Source: Butyriboletus loyo (lineage: Eukaryota > Basidiomycota > Agaricomycetes > Boletales > Boletaceae). Taken from it: 64,000 bases of DNA. Under the pieces are notes generated by a model that had not been told where the DNA came from, searched no databases, and saw only the letters and a program-made list of their open reading frames with translations. Each line of letters starts with the position of its first letter. Positions within the stretch are counted from its first letter, which is position 1. Positions 52,861 to 64,000 of the stretch are shown here, piece after piece. The position numbers and the translations under genes were made by a program. Location: positions 1 through 64,000 of the forward strand of contig JBBPSI010000107.1 in NCBI GenBank assembly GCA_038093515.1, written 5' to 3'.

Positions 52861-54615
52861 CCACCATACGATCTCCCTATAACTTGAGCTTGGCGCAAGT
52901 ACATACACATGTGGCGTACCGATATTTCTGTTTCGAATAGAAAATGGACGATGACTTTCGGAGATGAGCGGTGGCTTCGACGTCGGGAGCATTATCATTA
53001 TCGACCTCTCGAAACGTGAGCGCGTGAGCGCTTGAGCCTTGTTGAGACGTGTTTCATTCTACATTAAAAAAAATTTTGATAACGCCATACAATTAACCCC
53101 GATATATATGTATGTGTGTTGTACCTTGGCTGCTGCTACGATATCACTCTTAGTGAGCGTCGCGGGTGTGTCGCCGAACGTACGTTTGGTGGATGGACAC
53201 ATTCACGTCCGATGACCACCCTCCAATTGGGATCACATGGGCCTAGTATTGTCGGCGCTTACACAGCCCTGCGGGCGAGACGTCTTCGCACATCCGATGA
53301 ATACTCGACACATGCGACCCCTTGCATATAATATGGTCGTGAACCGAGCGTAGCACGTTTACCGATCAAGGCATATTCCGAAACCTGTGACTTTTTCCAG
53401 TCCGTGGATGGTTCTTGAGATGACCGGTAACGTTCCACTTGACCCACCCGAGAAGAAAAAAAAAGGGGTGGACTGGGTCGTGGGTTGCGGTGTGGGCACC
53501 AGCATCATGCCGACGCTATCAAGAGACAGTGAATCACTCGTGGCTATACGGACCGGTATACTTGGTGCACGATGTAAACCCCCAGGTACCATCAACGTCG
53601 ATCGCGTGAGTACGGTAGGCTGGGCAGAACATGCACCGTGCCTTTTGGGTTCTGGGAATGTAGCATCGTCAATTGGTACGCCCTTATCCAAGGAAACGGA
53701 ACGTCCTTCGCAGTGGCACTCCGGGACACGTGTCAGTGCACTGACTCTACAGCAAGGCAAGATCCTGTCGAGCGCCAGGGCAGGAGTATTTCCTTGTCGA
53801 CTTTAAGGAAGATTGGGGATCACGTACAGAGTCTCCTTTGTTAATTGTGACCATGTCCTCGTTGCGACCGATGTTTAATGCGGTCCTGACCACGCAAGAA
53901 TGAGGTGTAGGTGTCTACAAGGAACGTGCCACCTTTTTTGGACCAGATGACGGACACCGCCATGTCGATCGTCCGTATGTGTCGGGGTTGGGGTGAGACA
54001 AAGCCAACACGACCCGCGTATGGATGGATGTAACGACCGCAGACGGAGACGAAGTAACGACGCTTGGAGAAGGAAGGAAATCTAGATAAGGTCCCGTCGC
54101 AAGGAGGTGACGAGCAACGATAGTAGAGCCGAGAGAGCCAGCAGAGATAAAAATATGAGGATGTCCGAATCTGTGGCGTTGACCAAAGATGGGTATATGG
54201 ATCTCGGACGTGCCGGGTTGCGATGCAGCTCAGCAAAGGCGGACCAAGTTTGACTCGAGGTAAAAGATGAGATGAAGGTCGGTAGATCCAGGGTATGAAG
54301 AAGGCCGACATTCGGCGAACGAGTGGTCGAATGCCAGTCGGACGTGCGAACTTGAATAACGGTAAAGTAGTGAGTATATTAAAATGAGTGACGTGTGACG
54401 CTGTGACAAGTTCAGTACTCGAGGTGAGAACAAAGCAGCCGCTGCTCATCGTTAGGACATCTCTCTGCCGTTCCCTCACTTCCAGCCCTCTCTCTCCTCC
54501 TCCTCCTCCCCCTCCCCCCTTCCCCCTCCCTCTCTACGCGCTCTTTGTAGCGCACCATAACGACGCTCACCGTTCCTTCGGCTCCACACTCGCCCCGCTC
54601 CCACTTCCTTTCATC
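52861..54615. other. Intergenic upstream of the G-alpha gene
   Basis: No convincing gene. A 139-residue plus-strand frame (53387-53806) shows no family trait. From 53844 the sequence resembles 50544 onward. A long pyrimidine tract (ctctctcctcctcctcctcc and following, 54487-54535) is a typical fungal CT-rich promoter or leader before the G-alpha start. Confidence 0.4.
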
Positions 54616-56075
54616 ATGGGCAACTGCATCTCTGCCCAAGACAGGGTTGAAAAGGCAAGATCAGATGCCATCGACCGTCAGCTCGAAGAGGACTCCAGGA
54701 AGCTTAGAAAGGAGTGCAAAATATTACTCCTAGGTCAGTCGGTCTCGTCAGGGTTTTAAGCGCCTCTTTCCCACTCCGTCCTCCCTTCCCTTCTTCCCAT
54801 CCCGTGCTGACCTAACCTTGCCCTAGGTTCGGGCGAGTCAGGGAAATCGACCATAGTTAAACAGATGAAGATTATCCACCAGAACGGTTTCACCAACGAA
54901 GAACTTATGACTTACCGACCTACCATCTACCGAAACACCCTTGATAGTGCACAAGCCATCGTTCTTGCAATGCGCAAGATTGGTCTCGACTGCGTCGATC
55001 CAAATAACCGTGTACGTTTCAAATCCACTCCAATCACGCCACTTGACCCTCATATCCACCACCTCAGGTCAACGCTGACCGTATCTTTGACTACCGAATT
55101 GATCCATCGCCCTCTTTCGTCTTCTCTTCTGAAATCGCCGAAGCCATCTACCAATTGTGGAAAGATCCAATAATCCCAAAGCTTATGGATCACAGTTCTG
55201 AATTTTACCTCATGGACAATGCTGCTCAGTCAGTATGGTCATCCCACCTTATCCTTACTCGTCCTCACTATCTTGCCCCAGTTTTTTCGACGATGCTCCA
55301 CGCATAGGTTCACTCGGTTACCTGCCAACCGAAAGCGACGTTCTCCGAGCCCGTCTAAAGACAACGGGCATCACCGAAACGAGATTCACAATGGGCCAAC
55401 TTCAGTACGTCTTATCATTTGGCCCCTTTCATCTCCCCTCAGCGCCACACAGAATACATATGTTCGATGTCGGTGGGCAACGCTCAGAACGAAAGAAATG
55501 GATCCACTGCTTTGAAAGCGTCACGAGCATCATTTTCTGCACAGCCCTAAGTGAGTATGATCAAGTATTGCTGGAGGAGAAAAATCAGGCAAGTCCCCCA
55601 TGTAGCATCATCGGTCAGCCCTTAACCTCGCTTTATAGAATCGGATGGATGAATCACTCATACTCTTCGAATCCGTTATCAACTCCCGATGGTTTCTGAG
55701 AACATCCATAATTCTCTTCCTCAACAAGATCGATGTTTTCAAGATCAAACTACCAAAGGTGCTTTTCCCAACAATAGCAATCCGTTGTTTCCTCATTCCC
55801 CGTCAGGTTCCACTGGAGAGATATTTCCCAGAGTACTCCGGCGGTGCTGATATCAACAAGGCGGCCAAATATATTCTCTGGAGATTTATGCAAACAAATC
55901 GGGCACGCCTATCTGTCTATCCCCAGTAGGTTTGAAATCTTCGTAGCCTCGTCCCTAGCTCACGCCAGTGATCAGTCTAACACAAGCAACAGACACGACA
56001 AATATTCGTTTAGTATTTGCGGCAGTGAAGGAAACGATTTTACAGAATGCATTAAAAGACTCCGGCATTCTATAG
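54616..56075 (+). CDS. Heterotrimeric G-protein alpha subunit
   Basis: [20 protein letters not shown] carries the N-myristoylation glycine and a palmitoylation cysteine. Exon 1 ends at 54733 and exon 2 starts at 54827, restoring the P-loop GSGESGKST. Later exons supply [23 protein letters not shown] (switch I Arg and Thr), [16 protein letters not shown] (switch II, catalytic Gln), [11 protein letters not shown] (NKxD) and [13 protein letters not shown] (in place of the usual TCAT), ending LKDSGIL at TAG 56073-56075. All nucleotide-binding motifs are present, so it is a functional-looking fungal G-alpha, about 350 residues. The C-terminus lacks the cysteine of Gi-type subunits. It would couple a seven-helix receptor to cAMP or MAPK signalling in mating or nutrient sensing; which class is not decided here. 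Confidence 0.88.
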
Positions 56076-56956
56076 TTTTAATTCTGTTTTTTTTTCACTT
56101 GTTCCGTTTGCCTATCTTTTCTTTTCCTTTTATTCCCTGCTTCATTGTTCCCGTTGTTTTACAAGTCGTGTTCGCTATCTATTGGTAAGGCGTCCTTTCG
56201 TCCATTGTTATCACCTGTCTCGTTGACACGACTATTCCCTCGTCAGCAGCTTGCATTATCTCTGTGGATATTCTTGCCAATTCCCTAGCATGTCTCCATA
56301 CATAACATATCATCAACCTACTGCTCTCCTGCATATCGCGCCCGCACAACCGCAAGTTTGCGTTATCGGCTAATCGCACACTCGTTTTCTCTGGCCTTGG
56401 ACCCTCTTCCTGTCCTTTCCTTCCTTCCTTCCTTCCGTTGGGCGAGTCCGAACGACGCCCGTGACGCAACCTTTCTGCTTTGCATGTTTATCATGGACAC
56501 ATTTCTCTGCTTTTTCTTTTCTTTCTTTCTTTCTTTCTTTCTTTTCTATTTCTCACCTTTCATTCATTCACTCCTCCCCCCTCCCCTGGTCACCTGGTTG
56601 TGCTCGGGATGGCACTGGGCTGCGCCACGTCGCTGTTCTCCACATACACAAATTTATTCCACATTCAAGTTGAAAAGGTGTACAGTAGGACCCCCCATGT
56701 ACATTTTTCTTCTGGGGGCGGCGACTAGATATTTGTTTGTTTCAGGACAGGAGAGGGTTGAAATATAGCATGCAAAATATTTTTTTTTGAGACTGGGGGG
56801 AAAATGAATGCCATCATCGTCTATCAGGGGCCGCCGGGCGGATTGATCGGTCGGTCGGTCTGTAATCAGCTTTCGGTGCCACTGCCGGGGGGGGGCCGAT
56901 GAGTCGAACATAAAGCACGACAACATCGAGACTCTCGAGCATCCCAAGGGCGTCCA
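56076..56956. other. 3' regions of convergent genes
   Basis: The G-alpha and importin genes converge here. The interval has simple-sequence tracts: (cctt)n at 56410-56437 and (tttc)n at 56512-56545. No gene is seen. Confidence 0.5.
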
Positions 56957-59900
56957 TCACGCCTCAACATCCCCAGGCCCTCCCAGCCCTTCCTCCTCGC
57001 CCCCCCACGAGTACCGATGACAACCCAACTCGCGCACGCTCGCAACGGCGATCAGCAACGGATGTTGTCCGTCCAGCAACCGTAACGTCTTCTCCATATC
57101 CTCCAACGCAAACTCTTCCATTTCCTCCATCAGCGCGATTTCCTCCTGGTCGTCTTCGTCTTGTGGGATATGCTGTTGGTGTTCGTCGGGAGCTCCACCC
57201 CCTCCACCGCCTGGCCCAGCTACTGCCCCAACGCCCTCGATGCCGTTGCCGTTGCCAATGCCGTTGCCGATGCCGATGCCGATGCCGATGCCGTTGCCGT
57301 TGCCGTTGCCTGCACCTGTACCCGACCGACGTTTCCGCTTCTCGGCCATGTTCTGCAGCTGGTGCTTCGTCCCATCCATCAACCTACTCGTCAACTCGGG
57401 TGTGAGCGCGTGCACACCAACGACGCGTAACGTATCCCCGACGGCTTTGTACAATGATGCCACGAACGAAGGGTCAGTCTCGATCTGGATACAGTAAACG
57501 AGTTTGGAGACAGAAGCGGTAACTATGTGTGGGGTGAGGGTACCGCTAGATTTACCGCAGGACATGAGGAGGGGGATAAGTCTGTGTGAATTTAGTGTCA
57601 GTATGGCGTTCCTTGGCAAAACGTGCAACGAAACATGAAAGAACGGGCGCACCTACACCCCGCCTCTCTCACACCCTCGTGAAAGTAGAATTGCAACGCC
57701 GGTAACGTGAGCTCGAGACTCTGCGCGAGATAAGGTCCGAATCGTCCCCCCAGAACACTGCAATAAATAACGAGCGTGTCGAATGCTTGACATTTCTCGT
57801 CGATGGTTGAGGTGCGGATGCCGATGATTTGACCGTCCATAGAAATGGTTTCCCATCCTTCGCGTTCAAAGTGGTCCTCTTCGTCGTCTACCAGACGTAA
57901 ATCAACAATGTTGGTGCGTGAGCACACACGCACGTTCGCGAGTTGGGCTTACCGTAGATGGACACGTCAGCTTTAGCACTTGCCGCGTTGAGCAACGGTG
58001 GCATTACCACGGGCAGAAAAGGTTCAAATTCAGGTCCGAGTGCCTGACAGATCTTGGCCCATGTCGCAATCAAGTAGGTCGCCAAAAGCGTATCCGACGG
58101 ATCGACGGGTGAATCTGTCCAGGGCGATGGTATTAGATCAGCAAAAGCATCTGGAAAAGTGCCCTACTCTGGATACTAATCAGGGCGTCGATGAGTGTAC
58201 GTGCATCTGGTCGGAAGACGTCGCAACCGACAGCGATTGCTACAGGTGGTGCACAAAGGAAAACGGGGGAGTTAGGTGGAAAGGGCTATCAAACAATCAG
58301 GTACACACCGATGAGCCCAGCACATTCCATGGCTTTGACACGCAACTTGTGATGGCTAGGATCATTTGCATTTCGGAGCACGTTGAGCAGGAGCGGCATG
58401 ATCGTCCCGTAATGCTACGAGTCACCAAAAACAAATCCTTCAGCTGGGGAAGAGAGAGTAACATTGGCATTGATATACCTTCGCAAATGTGTCCTCGCTC
58501 GCATCGGCGACCATGGCCAACGTAGTGATGGCCTGTTCTTGAACATATCCTTTAACAGGTTGTCCCGCTTCAGCACCCGGGTTGAGCAGCTTGAGTAGTC
58601 TTTCAACGATGGGGTCGAGGTATGGGACGAGCACGACCCGTTCAACGCCTTCGCAAAAGTTGATGAGCGCCGCAGCTGCGTGTGCATGGACACTGTCGCG
58701 AACAAGTCAGCTACGTCACTTTAAGCAGAATGTCAAACCTCGTTTACCGAGGTTCAGGAGCTTCGAGCGTCGGGATCAGCGCAGCAAACAGTTGTCGATG
58801 ATAACGATACTGAATAACTTCCTATGCCAAACCAGCAGTCAACAAGATCTGCCGAATTCCAGCGTCGCAGCCACACTCACTTCCAAGTCCGTACACAGCT
58901 GGCCCCTGAATTCTCATTTAGGTGAGCGTTTATGCGTTGGAGGAAGCGAATGCATACAGGCACTGGCAAGCGGCATAACGGACGCGAGGATGGGCGTCCT
59001 TGAACATCGGAGTTACGAGGCTGTTGACGCAGCGTCCCTCCATTTCAGATACCCAAGCATGAGACGAAAAACGAATTCCTTACTCTACAACTTTGCCGAG
59101 CTCGAGTTGCATCACCTGAATCCGATCAATGAGAATGAATCAAAGACAAAAAGAGTGACAGCGTACCTTGCTGGTGCCTTCTCCTATGGCAGCGATCGCC
59201 ATCAGACCTGCATGCCGTAATCGCCAATCATAACTCGCGAGCATCGATGGGATATATTGGAAAGCAGGTGGGAGGACCTCCTTTCCTCCGAGGGCACATG
59301 CGAGGCGGTCAAGAGACTGTTCATAAACCTGTGGGTAACTCTCATCCTGAGACTCCTCGGAAGGCTTTCCAGACAAATATCAATCTGAACCCCCAAAGAG
59401 AAAGATGAAGAAAGACACACATCGGCTTCCAACCACGTCTCCAACCCTTCCTCGGGTAACTCCCCCATGCCTTCCAAACAGGCACGTACGATGGCGGGTG
59501 TCCAACCTTCCACACGTTTCACCATCGAGGGTTTTGCTTCGCCCAAAGTGACCATCAGTTCTAACGCAGCCTTCCGAACTTGTTGCTTTTCCTCATCCTC
59601 GGCGGCCTCTGCGTCTCCTTCGTCGGTTTGTTGTACGGTCTGGTCAGGCGGGAAGGCGAACGAGGTGCTCGTGGCGGGGAACGGCTTTGCCACAGTCGGT
59701 GTGGGTCCCGAGTCGGCAGTGGGCATAATCAAAGCACGCAAGAACGATAGGAGCGCAGGTAGATGCGGCGCGAACAGCGTGGGGTGCGAAGAGCAGAGCG
59801 GTGTCAACGAACTCAAAAATGTCTTCAAGTGCACGTTCGGGAGTGAGGGAAGGGTGTCGAGCATTGGATAGAGCAACGACAGCGACTGTAGCAGCTGGTG

Positions 59901-60719
59901 GGCGTCCGAAGCCGTCAGATACGACACACATGCCCGAAGCGCGGCGAGTCGGACCTGGGTACGATCAGCGTGGACAAATGTTGTAAGATAGCGTGGGTTT
60001 CAAGGGACGTACGTCAACGCTGTGAGCGTCCTGTAACCCCTTTTGAAAGACGGAGAGTACGGCATCGGTTTGTAGATCGATGACAAGGTTTGGGCAGCCC
60101 GAAAACACTCGGAACGCACACTCACGAAAGCCAGCCTCTGCCGTTTGCGTCATGTTGAACGCCTGTGCTTGTAAGGCATGCCAAGGCCGTCCCCGAGTCA
60201 TCGCATTATTGGCGAGGTCGCACACGGTGTCGACGGATTTGCGTCGCACAGAGTCGGAAGGTTCATGGGAGAGAGAATGAAGGAGGAGACGCTCGAGGGT
60301 GGTCAATGCCTGTGAGGAGAGTTGATCATAGAGGGTTGATCTCGACTCTTTTTGTTGTTGCTGTGGCGCCGAACGAAAGAGGAGACGTCGTAGGAGCACC
60401 AAGGAAAAGGATCTCATCTGCGCTTGAAGCTGAATAGTAAGCACCCTGGTTTGTAGCAATCATATCAACGCGGTGGCTACTTGCCACTTCTGTGTCTGCT
60501 GCAATGGCAAACTGAGCCAAGGCAAGCAAGTAGAGGTCTGGAGTCTGAGCGAGACGATCGTTGACCGCCTTCTCTGCACTAAGGGATCTTGTCAAACCAG
60601 ACGCGGTTAGTCGTTGTGCTAGAGCCATACTTTGAGCGGATCTTGTTATCACCGAGCACCAGATTGGCTAGTATCTGGGTGAGCTCAGCAGTGATTTCTT
60701 GTGGTACGACAGCTTCCAT
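56957..60719 (-). CDS. PSE1: Importin-5/Kap121-type karyopherin beta
   Basis: Minus-strand start at 60719 ([20 protein letters not shown]). Many short exons follow: [20 protein letters not shown] and [20 protein letters not shown]; the exon with [40 protein letters not shown] with [80 protein letters not shown] and [20 protein letters not shown]. These are the HEAT repeats of Kap121/Pse1 (human IPO5) in order. It imports proteins such as ribosomal proteins through nuclear pores with Ran. The protein ends shortly after an acidic [15 protein letters not shown] helix, about 200 residues before the usual C-terminus. A low-complexity Gly-Asn/Gly-Ile tract interrupts the loop before it. Exact splice sites were not all fixed. 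Confidence 0.75.
57236..57312 (-). repeat. Hexanucleotide coding repeat in the importin gene
   Basis: GCCGTT and GCCGAT units alternate about twelve times. On the coding (minus) strand they read as [20 protein letters not shown], an in-frame Gly-rich tract in what should be an acidic loop of the karyopherin. Confidence 0.9.
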
Positions 60720-62276
60720 GATCAAAGGGTACAGATAACTGCGACGACGAGATGGAGGGAAATGAAAGTACTGCCAACGACGGACGATGGTGGTTCGGTC
60801 CAATGACTGGAGAAAGCGTGGGACGGTGATTGTTGAATGTTTTCTTCACCACAGCGCTGGAGGCATCGAGCAGAATGATTTGAGGCTCAGCCGGTTTCCC
60901 TTCACGGGACGTGACCGACTGGCGGCTGTGTCGTCGCTCGTGCTGGCAACGTGCAGGCATTTTTCGACAACGAGCAAATGCAGGTTCTAGATACACACTA
61001 TCGAGAGGTTATCCAACCGCCTCAAAACATGAGATTCAACGACAATATCTATCGAGTTCAAAGGCGCATTCCACAGCCCTGGGACTCGATTCAGTGAAGG
61101 CTGCGTGAAATAAACAAGTCGCCGGATTGCTCATACCGTCGGCCTCGGTTGCACAATGGAGTTAGTCGTCTTTGTACTCAGCTCGTTGCTGCAGCCTCAG
61201 AGGCATAGGTTTGGGGGTAGGAAAAAGTACCCCACTATCACTGTGGATGGATAATAAATGTGCTCGCTCTCCCGGCGGCACGTGCCTCGGCAACTGTAAC
61301 TAAACATGCAATTGTGACACTTACCAATACGCTGGTATACTCCACCTCTAATCCAGTGCATCACGCGGGCAAAGATCAGATCGAAGATAATGTTCATGAG
61401 TCCGTAATTAGATGGGAAGCATCTAACGTCTATGAAACACGTATGGTGGTACAAAGCATCCACAACTCTCTCAACAGTCGGTCGAAACTGAAGCATATCG
61501 CAGTGGAATGACCAGTAACCTATGTTTAATTATGTAATTAAATTAACATTCCGGTGGCTACCAACGTAATCTTAGTGACCTTGCCGTCGAGACTAAATTC
61601 TACGCTCGCCTCGTGCCTTAGCTCGCATAGAAAGCCAACTTCGGGGTATCTCTCTTCCGCGGGACGGGGTTTCTTGCACGCTCCGGCTTCCCAGTCCTTT
61701 TATCTGGGTGCGCAAGTCGGACAGGTCCGGGCTGGTTCTTGGCATCTTCGCGTTTATTCTTGTTTCGTTATTTGACAATTCTCTTTCCCGGACTCCTCTC
61801 TGTAATTTCGATCCGGTTCGAAAGTGAGCCACTTCGTGAATCCGGATTGAGTCGAAGTTACCTCGTTCACTTCGCGGACTGCCAACGAAGTGCACTGATG
61901 CTCGTACTGATTAGTAGCTGCTGTACAAAGATAATCTACTCACCCTATTGATAGGCTGTAGACGTGAATTCTGATTCGGACCGCGTAGCCGCTCACTTCG
62001 TCGCTTTCGGAGCCCCCCCCAAAATACACTTCGGTTCGGTTCGATTCGGTTCGCGGCAACACTAATCCGACCTGCGGCATTGACTTCAACGACGACCATC
62101 ACAAGCCGGTCAGCCTGATGGCAAGACTCGACGCGCGAACGCAGCCACCAATGCACAAATTTCGACTTCTAATTAACGTCCAATTTCAAAAACGAAACCC
62201 GTACATAATAATTCACTTCACTCGTCATTAGACAGCACCTTCGACAAAGCGCCCATACAACGTCGTTCAGACGGCC
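60720..62276. other. Intergenic between divergent genes
   Basis: No gene is supported. Reading frames (for example 61197-61496 minus) are short and featureless. A ttcggttcggttcgattcgg stretch at 62030-62050 is a small tandem repeat. The interval should hold the promoters of the importin gene and of the gene at 62277. Confidence 0.4.
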
Positions 62277-62929
62277 ATGGGCGACACAAAGAGTCAGTCA
62301 CCCGCTACACCGACGCCTCTTGAGACCTTCTTCGTAGGGTTTGCCGCAGTCGGGTTCTCTTACCAGCCAGCCACCTCTGCCCTGAAAAACTTTGCGCGTC
62401 TCTGCAAAGTGTCTGGCTGGGTGGGGAACTCTCCTGCGCGTACAGATGCTCGCAAAGCCTTCAACGACGCGCTTGTTCAGCAGTTCAACTTCCTCTACGG
62501 CGTCGACGGCAATGACCTAGCTGCATGGCACAAGCTCTGCAAGACCATCGGCATAGAACCGGTCCCAGACTGCGTTGACGAATGTCGCAAGGTAGGTGCC
62601 AGGATCATCCTCGTTACATCCCTTTGTTCAAAGCCACGGTTGCATAGCTTGTTTGGGACGCACATGTCAACATCGTCGATCTCGTCGAAGCCGTCGCAAC
62701 AGGATGCCCAGTACGGCAATTCAACACCCTCGACGAACTTGCAGCATATACGAAGAGAACAGATCGATTCTTCCCAAAACAGAACGCATACCAGGGTGGA
62801 TTACTCAAGGAATTGTTACGCGAGATCACCAACCCCTACTTTGGGAAGAGGCGGAACGGAAGCCAAAAGAGAAAAGCAAGGAAGGCTCGCAAACGGGAAG
62901 CGGCGGCTGCAGCTTCGTCGCAGCCCTAG
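62277..62929 (+). CDS. Conserved fungal protein of unknown function
   Basis: Exon 1 62277-62591 and exon 2 62648-62929 join in phase 0 over a 56-nt intron, giving about 198 residues. MGDTKSQSPATPTPLETFFV is followed by YQPATSALKNFARLCKVSGW, DARKAFNDALVQQFNFLYGV, AAWHKLCKTIGIEPVPD and, in exon 2, VWDAHVNIVDLVEAVATG, FNTLDELAAYTKRTDRFFPK and AYQGGLLKELLREI, then a Lys/Arg-rich end. I recognise this layout (F..Y..F.Y.P..........C...GW, then VN.VDL.., Y....FFP...A..G.L...L..I) from uncharacterised proteins widespread in fungi. The basic tail could be a nuclear signal. Function is unknown. Confidence 0.7.
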
Positions 62930-63266
62930 TACAATCAAGCCATGTAGATGACATGTTATTGGAACGCAAGCTCATCCATGACCAAAATATCCGGCTCAGG
63001 ACTCGGGCGTCGGACATGGCCTGGAGGATTCCATACAGACAAAGTCAACTCGGTGAGAGTGCGACTTCAGTCTTGCGCAATGAATGAAACACTGCATTCG
63101 ATGCTCCGCCTGTTCCTGTCATCATCAGCATATGACGCATTCTGTCCTATCTGGCCTCCCTAGTCGTGCCTCAAGTCGGACATGCAACGTGCCATCCGTC
63201 GCAATGAACGGGGTATTGCTAGGAATGCCGACTAAGCTAAGCGTGCACCGATCGGAGCCTCCAAAC
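62930..63266. other. Short intergenic or untranslated stretch
   Basis: Lies between the convergent genes at 62277-62929 and 63267 onward. Presumably their 3' UTRs; the minus-strand gene may include a further short exon here after LLYE. Confidence 0.35.
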
Positions 63267-64000
63267 TTACTCATACAATAACTCCGCGCCAGAACCATTA
63301 TCGAGCGGAACGACGATGGCGTTGGTGTACGCACTCCCACCGCTGTCCGACCACTGCTCGACGTGTGGAGGGCTCCAGTCTTTCTGGCTCAAGAATGCGA
63401 TATCGAGGGCGGCAAGAAAAGTGTCTGAAGCACGATACGCGAGGCGATGGGTACTCTTGAGACGAACTTGGATGGGCTCTGGTGCCTTGGATGTAGGTTT
63501 GGACTTGTTCGATGGCGGGGACTGTGCAACAGAACTACCCGCGTCGTCTGGCGGAGGTGATAACGATATCAAGTCACCCGCTTGAGACGCATTGGAAGGT
63601 GATGGCGGCAGATCGATGATCAGTCTGGAATCGATGAAGGTAGGCGGACTATGCTCTAGCAAGCAAAGCGCGATTTGCCACATCCCCACTGCTGTGCGAG
63701 TGGTGGGCGGCGGAGAGAAGAACGTGAGAGACCATATCCGGCCTAGAGAGGAGCGAGCGAGTCGTGAGCGGTCTGGGGATGAGACGAAAGGAGATATGAT
63801 ACCTCGTGAAATAAATTCGACATTGACTCGACCAGAAACCCGCATGCGTTTCTGCCAGAGGTTGATCCGCATCTCCGCCACAAATGCACCTTGCCCGTCC
63901 ATCTCACGTATCGATACCTCGTCTGCTGGCATGGAGCCGAGTATAAGGGCATCTGCACCTTGAGTTTGTAACGTGAACACAACTATCGTATAGTGTTCTG
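63267..64000 (-). CDS. Partial unidentified gene, 3' part
   Basis: The gene enters from beyond the right edge. The minus strand encodes LQTQGADALILGSMPADEVS, AEMRINLWQKRMRVSGRVNV, then (after a likely intron, gtatcatatc..ctctctag, about 63806-63747) GRIWSLTFFSPPPTTRTAVG, PTFIDSRLIIDLPPSPSNA, a Ser/Pro-rich linker, and RLAYRASDTFLAALDIAFLS with VEQWSDSGGSAYTNAIVVPL. I do not recognise the family. Strand-rich sequence and good codon usage say it is a real gene. Confidence 0.5.
   Translation of the reverse strand, partial: EHYTIVVFTLQTQGADALILGSMPADEVSIREMDGQGAFVAEMRINLWQKRMRVSGRVNVEFISRGIISPFVSSPDRSRLARSSLGRIWSLTFFSPPPTTRTAVGMWQIALCLLEHSPPTFIDSRLIIDLPPSPSNASQAGDLISLSPPPDDAGSSVAQSPPSNKSKPTSKAPEPIQVRLKSTHRLAYRASDTFLAALDIAFLSQKDWSPPHVEQWSDSGGSAYTNAIVVPLDNGSGAELLYE

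Noticed and set aside
53387..53806. 139-residue plus-strand frame
   Set aside because: No family features, no homologous counterpart in the duplicated upstream block, and poor codon pattern; kept only as intergenic sequence.
57161..57497. Plus-strand frames rich in Ala-Asp, Arg-Cys or Pro-Met-Pro-Leu repeats
   Set aside because: Shadows of the hexanucleotide repeat in the importin gene on the other strand.
1..64000. CRISPR arrays, rRNA or tRNA genes
   Set aside because: No regularly spaced repeats and no recognisable tRNA or rRNA sequence were seen; a covariance-model scan would be needed to exclude tRNAs fully.

Overview
This window looks like the nuclear genome of a filamentous basidiomycete. 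Genes carry many short introns (about 50 to 65 nt, GT..AG), the encoded families are fungal (CFEM protein, fungal G-alpha, CTDK-I gamma subunit, Kap121-type importin), and Copia-type retrotransposon debris has lost its CpG dinucleotides. The gene families suggest an Agaricomycete of the Rhizoctonia/Ceratobasidium kind, but that is an inference that a database search would have to settle.

Positions 1-8729 are a repeat-rich accessory block. It holds a decayed, minus-strand Ty1/Copia-like element (about 85-3445), a solo LTR with a 5-bp target duplication (3939-4761) and a CHAT/CAT-like acyltransferase gene (5539-7572) bracketed by a perfect 58-bp inverted repeat. A second, truncated LTR copy (8083-8729) lies directly in a kinase exon.

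Positions 8730-42000 form a large, roughly palindromic segmental duplication of one gene family. The recurring gene is a seven-bladed WD40 propeller joined by a chain of short phase-compatible exons to a C-terminal protein kinase with an HGDLN (non-RD) catalytic loop. Complete-looking copies are 19067-21590 (+), 24127-26649 (+) and 36661-39186 (-). A longer version, 31191-34680 (-), has two propellers in tandem before the kinase, but a 13-C run puts it out of frame. A fifth gene, 12753-15856 (+), has two propellers and a different C-terminus without a kinase. Fragments of this family, plus partial copies of a CTK3 gene (intact at 40392-41783) and of an amino-acid permease, are scattered and fused at breakpoints through the block.

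Positions 42000-64000 are more ordinary: a decayed amino-acid permease, a RhoGAP protein gene, a CFEM surface protein gene, a heterotrimeric G-alpha gene, a Kap121/importin-5-like gene, a conserved fungal gene of unknown role (62277-62929) and the end of another unidentified gene running out of the window. Within 48.8-56.1 kb an ancient [CFEM - G-alpha] tandem duplication can be seen in which the two inner copies have decayed.

The most interesting feature is the locally amplified WD40-kinase family. It combines a presumptive recognition or scaffold domain with a non-RD kinase, in a locus shaped by inverted and tandem duplication and by gene-fragment exchange. A role in recognition or signalling is inference only; nothing in the sequence gives the ligand.
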